A DNA stretch of 62,068 nt, from the NCBI RefSeq assembly GCF_007713465.1, contig NZ_VMSG01000034.1, positions 1 through 62,068 of the forward strand, written 5' to 3'. The notes below the pieces were generated by a model that saw nothing but the letters and a program-made list of their open reading frames with translations, was not told the origin of the DNA and made no database searches. The position numbers were made by a program, and so were the translations under genes. Origin of the DNA: Pseudomonas sp. H3(2019) (GTDB lineage: Bacteria; Pseudomonadota; Gammaproteobacteria; Pseudomonadales; Pseudomonadaceae). Every line of letters starts with the position of its first letter. The first letter of the stretch is position 1. Shown here one piece after another: positions 33,994 through 42,694 of the stretch.

Positions 33994-34027
33994 TGATCGT
34001 TCCCACGCTCCCGCGTGGGAACGATCA
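33994..34027. repeat. GATCGTTCCCACG palindrome
   Basis: TGATCGTTCCCACGC and GCGTGGGAACGATCA are separated by a few bases, immediately after the pseudouridine synthase stop. Same family as 14459-14487. Confidence 0.8.
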
Positions 34028-34098
34028 TCAAAGTTGCGTACCACGCAAAACCTGCGATCAATACGTTAAACTCGCGGCACTGCTGTCTGGAGCTACTT

Positions 34099-35388
34099 AT
34101 GCGCGAAGAGTTGAACCAAGGCCTGATCGACTTCCTCAAGGCCTCCCCTACCCCATTCCATGCCACCGCCAGCCTTGTTCAGCGTCTGGAAGCGGCGGGT
34201 TATCAGCGCCTTGACGAGCGTGAGCCCTGGGCCACCGAAGCCAATGGTCGCTACTACGTCACGCGCAACGACTCCTCGATCGTTGCGATCAAGATGGGTC
34301 GCAACTCCCCACTGCACGACGGCATCCGCCTGGTCGGCGCTCACACCGATAGCCCATGCCTGCGGGTCAAGCCACAACCTGAACTGCAACGTCAGGGTTT
34401 CTGGCAGTTGGGCGTCGAAGTCTATGGCGGCGCATTGCTCGCCCCCTGGTTTGACCGTGACCTGTCGCTGGCCGGTCGCGTGACCTTTCGTCGCGACGGC
34501 AAGGTCGAAAGCCAGCTGATCGACTTCAAGGCACCGATCGCCACCATTCCCAACCTGGCCATTCACCTCAACCGTGAAGCCAACATGGGCTGGGCGATCA
34601 ACGCACAGACCGAACTGCCGCCGATCCTCGCGCAATTTGCCGGTGACGAGCGAGTGGATTTCCGCGCCGTGCTCACCGATCAATTGGCTCGGGAACACGG
34701 TCTGAACGCCGACGTGGTGCTCGATTACGAGCTGAGCTTCTACGACACCCAAAGCGCCGCCGTCATCGGCCTGCATGGCGACTTCATTGCCGGGGCGCGC
34801 CTGGACAACCTGCTGTCGTGCTACGCCGGCCTGCAAGCCTTGCTGACAGCTGAAACCGATGAAACCTGCGTGCTGGTGTGCAACGACCACGAAGAAGTCG
34901 GCTCCTGCTCGGCATGCGGTGCCGATGGCCCGATGCTCGAACAAACCCTGCGTCGCCTGCTGCCTGAGGGCGACGAGTTCGTCCGCACCATTCAGAAATC
35001 GCTGCTGGTCTCGGCCGACAACGCCCACGGCGTACACCCCAACTACGCCGACAAGCACGACGCCAACCACGGCCCGAAACTCAATGCCGGCCCGGTAATC
35101 AAGGTCAACAGCAACCAGCGCTACGCCACCAATAGCGAAACCGCAGGGTTCTTCCGTCATCTGTGCATGGCCGAAGAAGTTCCGGTGCAAAGCTTCGTGG
35201 TACGCAGCGACATGGGCTGTGGCTCAACCATCGGCCCGATCACCGCCAGCCATTTGGGCGTACGCACCGTGGACATCGGCCTGCCGACGTTTGCCATGCA
35301 CTCGATCCGTGAATTGTGCGGCAGCCATGACCTGGCGCACCTGGTCAAAGTGCTGAGCGCTTTCTACGCGTGCCGCGAGTTGCCGTAA
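34099..35388 (+). CDS. apeB: M18-family aminopeptidase
   Basis: A 429-aa dizinc aminopeptidase of the M18 (aspartyl aminopeptidase) family. Metal and catalytic residues are visible in VGAHTDSPCLRVKP, FIAGARLDNLLSCYAG (bridging Asp), NDHEEVGSCSACGADG (Glu pair), VSADNAHGVHPNY and FAMHSIRELCGSHD (His). It has no signal peptide, so it is cytoplasmic peptide turnover. The chosen ATG has GGAG upstream; the reading frame further up crosses the repeat element. Confidence 0.93.
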   Translation: MREELNQGLIDFLKASPTPFHATASLVQRLEAAGYQRLDEREPWATEANGRYYVTRNDSSIVAIKMGRNSPLHDGIRLVGAHTDSPCLRVKPQPELQRQGFWQLGVEVYGGALLAPWFDRDLSLAGRVTFRRDGKVESQLIDFKAPIATIPNLAIHLNREANMGWAINAQTELPPILAQFAGDERVDFRAVLTDQLAREHGLNADVVLDYELSFYDTQSAAVIGLHGDFIAGARLDNLLSCYAGLQALLTAETDETCVLVCNDHEEVGSCSACGADGPMLEQTLRRLLPEGDEFVRTIQKSLLVSADNAHGVHPNYADKHDANHGPKLNAGPVIKVNSNQRYATNSETAGFFRHLCMAEEVPVQSFVVRSDMGCGSTIGPITASHLGVRTVDIGLPTFAMHSIRELCGSHDLAHLVKVLSAFYACRELP

Positions 35389-35391
35389 CGC

Positions 35392-35433
35392 AATCCCTGT
35401 GGCGAGGGAGCTTGCTCCCTCGCCACAGGGATT
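35392..35433. repeat. 42-bp palindrome, REP-like
   Basis: AATCCCTGTGGCGAGGGAGC and its exact inverse GCTCCCTCGCCACAGGGATT with a 2-nt centre, just after apeB. The core GAGGGAGCTTGCTCCCTC is a further REP variant. Confidence 0.85.
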
Positions 35434-35527
35434 ACGGGATGCTGCCGAACCATTTCTGATCCGCATCAACCCACGTCGCACAAAAGCCACCTAGACTTAC
35501 GTCACCTTCCCCGACAAGGCTGTCGTC

Positions 35528-35704
35528 ATGATCTCGATGTCTGTGTTCAACTCCATGCTCATTCCGATTCTCTCGGGAATGATCCTGCTGGCCATCGGCT
35601 TCAACTTTCGCGACAAAAATGCCGGGGTGTTTTCGATGTGGGTCGGCATGCTGCTGATCCTCGCCACCGTGATTTACAAAATCCTCGCCAAACTGAACGA
35701 ATAA
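35528..35704 (+). CDS. 58-aa single-gene membrane protein
   Basis: Begins MISMSVFNSMLIPILSGMIL and ends LATVIYKILAKLNE. It has two hydrophobic helices (about 8-25 and 36-52) around a short charged turn FRDKNAGVF. ACAAGG precedes the ATG. Codon choice (CTG, ATC, GGC-rich) matches the surrounding genes, which supports a real gene. It sits 79 bp upstream of the large MscS-type gene and may be co-transcribed. No family recognised. Confidence 0.7.
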   Translation: MISMSVFNSMLIPILSGMILLAIGFNFRDKNAGVFSMWVGMLLILATVIYKILAKLNE

Positions 35705-35783
35705 AAGCATTCACTGCGCTCGCATTGGTTTTGCCCCGCTCGTACACTCGGTCGACCTGCACCCTGTTGAGGTTGACCACCTA

Positions 35784-37940
35784 GTGTTCGCTCGTCTTTT
35801 TGCCCTGCCGTCTACGCTATTCATCTGCCTGTTGATGCTGCTTCCCGTGGCGCCTGCTCAGGCTGTCGGCCTGCCAGGCCTGCTCAACGGCTCACCAAAA
35901 GCCCAACCGGAAGCGACCGCACCGCTGGGGCAATCGCTGGACGAAGTGATCAAATCGCTGGAAAACGATCAGCAACGAGCCAGATTGCTGACCGACCTGA
36001 AGAAACTGCGCGACACCACTAAAAAGGCCCAGCCCCCCGAAGAAGACGGTGTGCTCGGCTTGATCGGCGGCACCTTGGCCAGCCTCGAAAAACAGTTTTC
36101 CGGTGCCGACAGCCCGCTCACTCGCTGGTCCGATGAGTTCGAACTGGCCAAGGACGAACTGAGTGCACTGATGCTGCCGGCCAGCGAATGGCTGCCAATG
36201 CTCTTTGCCTTCGCGCTGATCCTGATGCTCTGGAGCCTGCTCGCCGCTGCGCTGATCTGGCTCGGTCATCGCGTCCGAACGCGCTTCGGCCTGACTGAAG
36301 AACTGCCGCAACACCCCAAGACCTGGGACATGCTGCGCTTTGCCCTGCGTAAACTCGGCCCTTGGCTGATCGCACTGCTGATTACCGTCTACATGAGCTA
36401 CGCCTTGCCATCATCGCTGGGTAAATACCTGGCCATGGTGCTGGCCTATGCACTGGTGGTCGGCACCTGCTTCTCGGCGATCTGCGTGATCGCGTTCTCG
36501 GTGCTCGACGGCCCGCACCGCCATCGCGCCCTGTACATCCTGCGGCACCAGGCCTTTCGCCCGCTGTGGCTGATCGGCAGTTTTGCGGCCTTCGGCGAAG
36601 CCTTGAACGACCCACGGCTGGTCACCAGCCTCGGCATTCACCTGGCCCACACCACCGCGACCATCGCCAATGTGCTGGCCGCGATTTTCACCGGTCTGTT
36701 CATCCTGCGATTCCGTCGGCCCATCGCCCACCTGATCCGCAACCAGCCGCTGTCGCGGCGACTGACCCGTCGTGCACTGAGCGACACCATCGACATTCTC
36801 GGGACCTTCTGGTACTTGCCTGCACTGGTGCTGGTGGCGATCTCGCTGTTCGCCACCTTCGTCTCGGCCGGCGACACCAGCACCGCACTGCGCCAATCGC
36901 TGATCTGCACCGTGCTGCTGGTGTTGTGCATGGTCATCAACGGACTGGTCCGCCGCCACGCACTCAAGCCACAACGCGGGGTAAAGCGCCATGCGCTGTA
37001 CTCGGACCGCCTCAAGAGCTTCTTCTATACTCTCGCGCACCTGACAGTGTGGCTGGCGTTCATCGAACTGGGCTTGCGGGTCTGGGGCATGTCGCTGATC
37101 CGCTTCACCGAAGGCGAAGGTCATGAAGTCAGTGTCAAACTGTTCAGTCTGGGCGGTACGCTGATCTTCGCGTGGTTGATCTGGATCCTCAGCGACACCG
37201 CCGTGCACCACGCCCTCACCCGCTCACGCAAAGGCCTGGCCAATGCGCGCGCGCAGACCATGATGCCGCTGATTCGCAACGTGCTGTTCGTGGCGATTTT
37301 CATCATTGCGCTGATCGTCGCGCTGGCCAACATGGGCATGAACGTCACGCCGCTGCTGGCGGGTGCCGGGGTGATCGGCCTGGCCATCGGTTTTGGCGCG
37401 CAGTCGCTGGTTGCCGACCTGATCACCGGACTGTTCATCATCATCGAAGACTCCCTGGCCATCGATGACTACGTGGACGTCGGCGGCCACCTGGGCACCG
37501 TCGAAGGCCTGACCATCCGCACCGTGCGCCTGCGGGACATCGACGGCATCGTGCACACCATTCCGTTCAGTGAAATCAAAAGCATCAAGAACTACTCGCG
37601 GGAATTCGGCTACGCGATCTTCCGGGTGGCAGTGCCGTACAACATGGAAATCGACGACGCGATCAAACTGATGCGCGAAGTCGGCCAGAAAATGCGCACC
37701 GACCCCATCCAGCGCCGCAACATCTGGTCGCCGCTGGAGATTCAGGGCGTCGAAAGTTTTGAGTCCGGCAGCGCAATCCTTCGCGCCCGGTTCAAGACCG
37801 CACCAATCAAACAATGGGAAGTTTCAAGAGCGTTTAACCTATCGCTCAAACGCCATCTGGATGAAGCCGGGCTGGATCTGGCGACACCGAGGATGAGTAT
37901 TCAGGTGGTGACGGCCGCAGACGGGCTTGAGAAAGAGTAA
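35784..37940 (+). CDS. Large MscS-type mechanosensitive channel
   Basis: A 718-aa inner-membrane protein with a signal peptide (ALPSTLFICLLMLLPVAPAQA), a periplasmic helical segment (about 40-125) and about ten to eleven membrane helices. The MscS pore region starts ANMGMNVTPLLAGAGVIGLA and leads to AIGFGAQSLVADLITG, then the beta domain IDDYVDVGGHLGTVEGL and a C-terminal cytoplasmic part. Such channels release solutes under hypo-osmotic stress. The start is GTG behind GAGGT. It ends at a clear terminator. Confidence 0.9.
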   Translation: MFARLFALPSTLFICLLMLLPVAPAQAVGLPGLLNGSPKAQPEATAPLGQSLDEVIKSLENDQQRARLLTDLKKLRDTTKKAQPPEEDGVLGLIGGTLASLEKQFSGADSPLTRWSDEFELAKDELSALMLPASEWLPMLFAFALILMLWSLLAAALIWLGHRVRTRFGLTEELPQHPKTWDMLRFALRKLGPWLIALLITVYMSYALPSSLGKYLAMVLAYALVVGTCFSAICVIAFSVLDGPHRHRALYILRHQAFRPLWLIGSFAAFGEALNDPRLVTSLGIHLAHTTATIANVLAAIFTGLFILRFRRPIAHLIRNQPLSRRLTRRALSDTIDILGTFWYLPALVLVAISLFATFVSAGDTSTALRQSLICTVLLVLCMVINGLVRRHALKPQRGVKRHALYSDRLKSFFYTLAHLTVWLAFIELGLRVWGMSLIRFTEGEGHEVSVKLFSLGGTLIFAWLIWILSDTAVHHALTRSRKGLANARAQTMMPLIRNVLFVAIFIIALIVALANMGMNVTPLLAGAGVIGLAIGFGAQSLVADLITGLFIIIEDSLAIDDYVDVGGHLGTVEGLTIRTVRLRDIDGIVHTIPFSEIKSIKNYSREFGYAIFRVAVPYNMEIDDAIKLMREVGQKMRTDPIQRRNIWSPLEIQGVESFESGSAILRARFKTAPIKQWEVSRAFNLSLKRHLDEAGLDLATPRMSIQVVTAADGLEKE

Positions 37941-37961
37941 CGGTTGAACAACCGCATGTTC

Positions 37962-37998
37962 ATTGCCCCGTCCCTACTGGAACGGGGCAATTTCTATT
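37962..37998 (+). terminator. Terminator of the mechanosensitive channel gene
   Basis: ATTGCCCCGT / ACGGGGCAAT stem with a 10-nt loop followed by TTCTATTTTATT. Confidence 0.85.
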
Positions 37999-38046
37999 TT
38001 ATTACAGCGCAAGCTACAGGCACTTACGCTCGATCATCAACAACTT

Positions 38047-38580
38047 TTAGCTGACGCCTTTCTGCTCAATATGCAAAGTGATATCAGCAGGAATAGTACG
38101 ATCAGGATACCCGGCCGAACGTGCCACCCAAGAATTTTCCTCCATTGCCAGATACTTACCATCACCCCGATCGACTCTGGGAACAGCCAGCAAAAAGTTA
38201 TACATCGTGTCGTGATCTTCAAATGCCGTCCCCCCATACATGCATTGCTGCACGTAATACTTACGAGGGGTTTGCAGGTAGACCGCTTTCTGATCACCTA
38301 CTATTTCAGCCAAGGTAATATACGCTTTAGTAGTGGCCTGCAACAAGAAAGGAGTACCGTCTTTAGCTGCCACAAGATAACCATCCCCAACAACATCAAC
38401 GCATGCCCCTGCATGCTCCCCACTAGCTATTTGAATATTATAAAAGCCGTGGAAGTACTTGAAATAAAACCTCGTCGGGGCTGTTTTCATCCACTGCGTT
38501 GTAAGTCTGTTACCAGCCAACGTTACAGGATAATTACAGATACTCATGGTTGCTATAAATGAAAGCTCATCACTACTCAT
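38047..38580 (-). CDS. Unrecognised AT-rich orphan protein, 177 aa
   Basis: No family recognised. The protein is soluble, aromatic and beta-rich in appearance (TRFYFKYFHGFYNIQIASGE, TKAYITLAEIVGDQKAVYLQ, DGKYLAMEENSW), with a C-terminus IPADITLHIEQKGVS and no signal peptide. Codons are clearly more A/T-rich than in the neighbours, and the 188 bp upstream are strongly AT-rich. AAGGAT lies about 7 nt before the ATG; an ATG 11 codons downstream is an alternative start. It lies alone between a terminator and the GntR gene, which suggests recent acquisition. Confidence 0.7.
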   Translation of the reverse strand: MSSDELSFIATMSICNYPVTLAGNRLTTQWMKTAPTRFYFKYFHGFYNIQIASGEHAGACVDVVGDGYLVAAKDGTPFLLQATTKAYITLAEIVGDQKAVYLQTPRKYYVQQCMYGGTAFEDHDTMYNFLLAVPRVDRGDGKYLAMEENSWVARSAGYPDRTIPADITLHIEQKGVS

Positions 38581-38768
38581 ACACTAATCCTTATGTAAAT
38601 AAATCCCTGAATGCTACGCAACCTTGCGCGAGCGACTTGAATATACATACAAGCAAATCAGCACATCAACAGCAACTATATAAACTTAAGTTTCAGCCAG
38701 CCATCACCCATCCCCCGAACAACATATATACATCTATCGAACAGCCAACAACTTATTAACACCAATAG

Positions 38769-39482
38769 TCAAACCACATCCACCCCGACATGAATCGCAT
38801 CATGCCGCCAAAACTCCAGGTCACAATCGATCAATCGCTGATGCTGATCGTAATTGACCCGGGCAATCCGTAACCCCGGGCTGCCCACGGACACCCGAAG
38901 TGCGGCCGCAGCGTCCACCGACAACGCAGTCGGCACGATCTCGAAGCGCACCCGGCCATAGTGCAAATCGTAATGCCGCGCATACAGCTCGGTAATCGAC
39001 TGATTGAGATCGAACGCCAGAATCCCCGGAAAAAACTGCGGATTCAAGTAGTGCTCAACATACAAAACCAACCGCCCATCGATGCGCCGCGAACGGCAGA
39101 TCTGAATCACACTCGACAACGCCGGCAGCTGCAACCAGGCACACACCGCCGCTGACGCCGGTTGCAACCGCGCCGAAATCACCTCGGTCGACGGCACCCG
39201 CCCCTGGGCACTGACCATCGCGTGAAAGTGACTGCGCTGCATCAGGTTGTAAGCCAGACGCGGTGGCGAAACGAACCAGCCGCGCCGCTCTTCGCGATAA
39301 ATCTGCCCCTGCGCTTCCAACTGCAACAACGCCTCACGCACGGTGATCCGCGTGGTCCCGAACAACTCACTGAGCTTGCGCTCGGCCGGCAGCTTGCTCG
39401 CAGGTGCCAACAGACCGTGGTCGATCTGCTCCTGAAGCACCTGACCGATAGCTGTCACCGCTTTCGTTGCCTCTTCGCGCAT
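38769..39482 (-). CDS. GntR/HutC-family (UTRA) transcriptional regulator
   Basis: A 237-aa regulator with a winged helix (KLPAERKLSELFGTTRITVR, then EALLQLEAQGQIYREERRGW) and a UTRA effector domain (about 75-230, including IQICRSRRIDGRLVLYVEHY). The start was set at the ATG of MREEATKAV; one codon earlier is a TTG. It is divergent from an ABC importer operon. A HutC-type site CTGGACTAGACCAG lies 13 bp upstream of its start, and a related site precedes the operon, so it probably represses both and is released by the imported compound. Confidence 0.92.
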   Translation of the reverse strand: MREEATKAVTAIGQVLQEQIDHGLLAPASKLPAERKLSELFGTTRITVREALLQLEAQGQIYREERRGWFVSPPRLAYNLMQRSHFHAMVSAQGRVPSTEVISARLQPASAAVCAWLQLPALSSVIQICRSRRIDGRLVLYVEHYLNPQFFPGILAFDLNQSITELYARHYDLHYGRVRFEIVPTALSVDAAAALRVSVGSPGLRIARVNYDQHQRLIDCDLEFWRHDAIHVGVDVV

Positions 39483-39495
39483 CAACGTTACCTAT

Positions 39496-39509
39496 CTGGA
39501 CTAGACCAG
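39496..39509. promoter_or_regulatory. HutC-type operator near the regulator gene
   Basis: CTGGACTAGACCAG matches the TGGTCTAGACCA-type consensus bound by HutC/DasR/PhnF-class GntR regulators, with one mismatch pair. Its position next to the regulator's start suggests autorepression. Confidence 0.6.
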
Positions 39510-39774
39510 CACTATTTCGGGGCAGGACTGCGCCAAAAAACGCGTCCTGAAACGTATTGCAAGCCTAGGCAATACATATGACTGATCGATGACAATGCCG
39601 CCGAACGGCTGATCCAGACCTGTGCAAATAAGCGGCCAAGTCCTTGCAAACCGGCCTTCCGGCCATGGTCTACGCTTACTTCGCAGCCTCCACTACCGAG
39701 CGAAAAGAATGCGAGCGCGCCTGATACCGACATCAAAGTGTCATCCAGCTCACCTAAATTGGCTCAGGTATTGC

Positions 39775-39786
39775 TGACCTAGACCA
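39775..39786. promoter_or_regulatory. HutC-type operator before the ABC operon
   Basis: TGACCTAGACCA shares CTAGACCA with the regulator-proximal site and is about 45 bp upstream of the binding-protein start. The remaining 349-bp gap shows no gene. Confidence 0.5.
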
Positions 39787-39831
39787 ACAAACCGCAAAAC
39801 GCAGCGTTGAATACGCCCAAAGGAGCTTCGG

Positions 39832-40908
39832 ATGAAACAGCTTTTCCTGGCATCACTGTTAGGCTCGACCATCGCCATGTGCACCGCAGCCATGGCGGCT
39901 GACACCGATTTAAAAGCCTTGGAGACCGCTGCAAAAGCGGAAGGCGCCATCAACAGCGTCGGCATGCCCGATGACTGGGCCAACTGGAAAGGTACCTGGG
40001 AAGACCTGGCCAAGAACTACGGCCTCAAGCACATCGACACCGACATGAGTTCGGCCCAGGAAGTCGCCAAGTTCGCCGCCGAAAAAGACAACGCCAGTGC
40101 TGACATCGGCGACGTTGGCGCCGCCTTCGGCCCGATCGCAGTCAAGCAAGGCGTGGTTCAACCGTACAAGCCAAGCACCTGGGCGCAAGTTCCGGACTGG
40201 GCCAAGGACAAGGACGGCAACTGGGCACTGGCCTACACCGGCACCATCGCGTTCATCGTCAACAAGAAACTGCTGCACGGTTCCGATGCCCCGACAAAGT
40301 GGGCTGACCTGAAAACCGGTAAATACAAGGTCTCCATCGGTGACGTGAGCACCGCTGCACAAGCCGCCAACGGCGTATTGGCCGCCGCCATCGCCAACGG
40401 TGGTGATGAAAAGAACATTCAGCCAGCACTGCTGATGTTCGCCGAGATCGCCAAGCAAGGTCGCCTGTCGCTGGCCAACCCGACCATTTCCACCATGGAA
40501 AAGGGTGAAGTCGAAGTCGGTGTGGTCTGGGACTTCAATGGCCTGAGCTATAAAGCCAAGATGGTCAACCCGGATGACTACGTCGTGCTGATCCCGTCCG
40601 ATGGTTCGGTGAAGTCCGGTTACACCACCATCATCAACAAATACGCCAAGCACCCGAACGCCGCAAAACTGGCCCGCGAGTACATCTTCAGCGATGCCGG
40701 CCAAATCAATCTGGCGCGCGGTAACGCCCGGCCGATTCGTGCTGAAACAGGCCTGAAACTGCCTGCTGATGTCGCGAAAAACCTGATCCCGGCCGCGCAG
40801 TACGAAGCCGCCAAGCCCAAGCCGATCACCGACGCCGATGCCTGGGAAAAAACCTCCAAGGCCCTGCCGCAGAAGTGGCAGGAAGAAGTCATCATCAATA
40901 TGCAGTAA
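39832..40908 (+). CDS. ABC transporter periplasmic binding protein
   Basis: A 358-aa binding protein with signal peptide MKQLFLASLLGSTIAMCTAA (cleavage after MAA). It has the cluster-D-like fold of iron/spermidine/phosphonate-type receptors. Segments include KAEGAINSVGMPDDWANWKG, the ligand-facing SADIGDVGAAFGPIAVKQG and GEVEVGVVWDFNGLSYKAKM. It starts the importer operon, followed by the hydrolase, two permeases and the ATPase. Ligand unknown; a phosphorylated or phosphonate compound is suggested by the enzymes encoded with it. Confidence 0.88.
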   Translation: MKQLFLASLLGSTIAMCTAAMAADTDLKALETAAKAEGAINSVGMPDDWANWKGTWEDLAKNYGLKHIDTDMSSAQEVAKFAAEKDNASADIGDVGAAFGPIAVKQGVVQPYKPSTWAQVPDWAKDKDGNWALAYTGTIAFIVNKKLLHGSDAPTKWADLKTGKYKVSIGDVSTAAQAANGVLAAAIANGGDEKNIQPALLMFAEIAKQGRLSLANPTISTMEKGEVEVGVVWDFNGLSYKAKMVNPDDYVVLIPSDGSVKSGYTTIINKYAKHPNAAKLAREYIFSDAGQINLARGNARPIRAETGLKLPADVAKNLIPAAQYEAAKPKPITDADAWEKTSKALPQKWQEEVIINMQ

Positions 40909-40918
40909 TGCTGCATCC

Positions 40919-41007
40919 GTAGGAGCAAAGCTTGCTCGCGATGCAGGCACCGTGATCTGTCTAACGACCGCGGCGATACCATCGCGGGCAAGCCTTGCTC
41001 CTACAGG
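40919..41007. repeat. REPIN inside the ABC operon
   Basis: GGAGCAAAGCTTGCTCGCGA and inverted ATCGCGGGCAAGCCTTGCTC, about 45 bp apart, between the binding-protein and hydrolase genes. Such hairpins often leave the upstream mRNA more abundant, which suits a binding protein. Confidence 0.88.
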
Positions 41008-41045
41008 TTTTGACGCTACCACCTGATTTTGGAGTTTCCTCCCCC

Positions 41046-41852
41046 ATGAAGCACAACGTCATCCTTGTCGTGCTCGACGGCCTCAATTACGAGGTTGCCC
41101 GCCACGCCATGGGACATCTTCAGGCTTATGTCGGTGCAGGACGCGCAGCCCTCTACAAACTCGAATGCGAACTGCCGTCCCTGTCGCGCCCGCTCTATGA
41201 ATGCATCCTGACCGGCGTCACACCGATCGACAGCGGTATCGTCCACAACAACGTGTCCCGCCTGTCGAACCAGCACAGCGTGTTCCACTACGCCACTGCT
41301 GCCGGGCTCAGCACCGCCGCTGCGGCCTACCACTGGGTCAGCGAACTGTATAACCGTTCGCCCTTCATGGCTGCCCGCGACCGCCACACCGACAACACCG
41401 AACTGCCGATCCAGCATGCGCATTTCTACTGGTCCGATCACTACCCCGATTCGCACCTGTTCGCCGACGCCGAGAACCTGCGTCTGCGCCATGCACCGAA
41501 CTTTCTGTTGGTCCACCCCATGAACATCGACGACGCCGGGCACAAGCACGGCCTTGACACGGCGCAATACCGCAACAGTGCCCGCTCGGCCGACATCATT
41601 CTCGCCGACTACCTGCAAGGCTGGCTCGACGCTGGCTATCAGGTGCTGGTGACCGCCGATCACGGCATGAACAACGACCGTTCCCACAACGGCCTGCTGG
41701 CCGAAGAACGTGAAGTGCCGCTGTTCGTCATCGGCGATGCCTTCAGCTTCAATCCCCATGCAGCCCCGAAACAAACCGAACTGTGTGGCACTGTCTGCGA
41801 GTTGCTGGGTGTGGCCCACGACAAACCAGTGTGCCGGGAGCTGTTCAAGTGA
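41046..41852 (+). CDS. Alkaline-phosphatase-superfamily hydrolase
   Basis: A 268-aa protein of the phosphodiesterase/nucleotide pyrophosphatase-like branch. It begins MKHNVILVVLDGLNYEVARH with the first metal Asp. The nucleophile region is ELPSLSRPLYECILTGVTP. Later metal ligands are in HPMNIDDAGHKHGLD and VTADHGMNNDRSHNG. There is no signal peptide, so it would act on an imported compound in the cytoplasm. It overlaps the first permease gene by 4 bp (GTGA). GGAG precedes the ATG. Substrate unknown; phosphonoacetate hydrolase and phosphodiesterase are both in this superfamily. Confidence 0.87.
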   Translation: MKHNVILVVLDGLNYEVARHAMGHLQAYVGAGRAALYKLECELPSLSRPLYECILTGVTPIDSGIVHNNVSRLSNQHSVFHYATAAGLSTAAAAYHWVSELYNRSPFMAARDRHTDNTELPIQHAHFYWSDHYPDSHLFADAENLRLRHAPNFLLVHPMNIDDAGHKHGLDTAQYRNSARSADIILADYLQGWLDAGYQVLVTADHGMNNDRSHNGLLAEEREVPLFVIGDAFSFNPHAAPKQTELCGTVCELLGVAHDKPVCRELFK

Positions 41853-42694
41853 ATTCAATCACCCGCGGCAAATGGCTGGCGGCGTTATGCCTGGTGCCCT
41901 TCGCCATTTTCTTTATCGTGTTCCAGATCGCGCCGCTGTGCTGGGTGCTGATCAACAGTGTGCAATCGGAAGAGTTCGGCTGGGGCCTGGCCAACTTCAA
42001 CAAGATCTTCAGCTCGAAGTTCTACCTGCAGGCGATCCAGTACAGCCTCGAGATCAGCTTCTGGTCCAGCGTGTTCGGCATCGTCATCGCAATCCTCGGC
42101 AGTTACTCGCTGCGCCGGGTCGACTCGAAGCTGCGCAACTTCGTCAACGCCTTCGCCAACATGACCAGCAACTTCGCCGGTGTCCCGCTGGCCTTTGCAT
42201 TCATCATCCTGCTGGGGTTCAACGGCAGTTTCACCATCATGCTCAAGCAGGCCGGGATTATTCAGGACTTCAACCTGTACTCGAAAACCGGGTTGATCAT
42301 CCTTTACACCTACTTCCAGATTCCCCTCGGCGTGTTGCTGCTGTACCCGGCATTCGACGCCCTGCGTGAAGACTGGCGCGAATCGGCCTCCCTGCTCGGC
42401 GCCAATGGCTGGCAGTTCTGGCGACACATCGGCTTGCCGGTGCTGACCCCGGCCTTGCTCGGCACTTTCGTAATCCTGCTGGCCAATGCCCTCGGCGCCT
42501 ATGCCACGGTCTACGCCCTGACCACCGGCAACTTCAACGTGCTGCCGATCCGCATCGCGGCGATGGTTTCGGGCGACATTTCCCTGGACCCGAACATGGC
42601 CAGTGCCCTGGCCGTTGTGCTGGTGACGTTGATGACCCTGGTGACCGTGGTCCATCAGTTGCTGTTGAAGAGGAGCTACCATGTCTCGCGCTGA
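41849..42694 (+). CDS. ABC transporter permease 1
   Basis: A 281-aa inner-membrane permease with about six helices and the binding-protein-dependent permease (EAA-like) loop DALREDWRESASLLGANGWQ. It begins MNSITRGKWLAALCLVPFAI. The start codon is GTG, within a 4-bp overlap with the hydrolase stop. Its end overlaps the next permease by 14 bp, showing a tightly coupled operon. Confidence 0.92.
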   Translation: MNSITRGKWLAALCLVPFAIFFIVFQIAPLCWVLINSVQSEEFGWGLANFNKIFSSKFYLQAIQYSLEISFWSSVFGIVIAILGSYSLRRVDSKLRNFVNAFANMTSNFAGVPLAFAFIILLGFNGSFTIMLKQAGIIQDFNLYSKTGLIILYTYFQIPLGVLLLYPAFDALREDWRESASLLGANGWQFWRHIGLPVLTPALLGTFVILLANALGAYATVYALTTGNFNVLPIRIAAMVSGDISLDPNMASALAVVLVTLMTLVTVVHQLLLKRSYHVSR

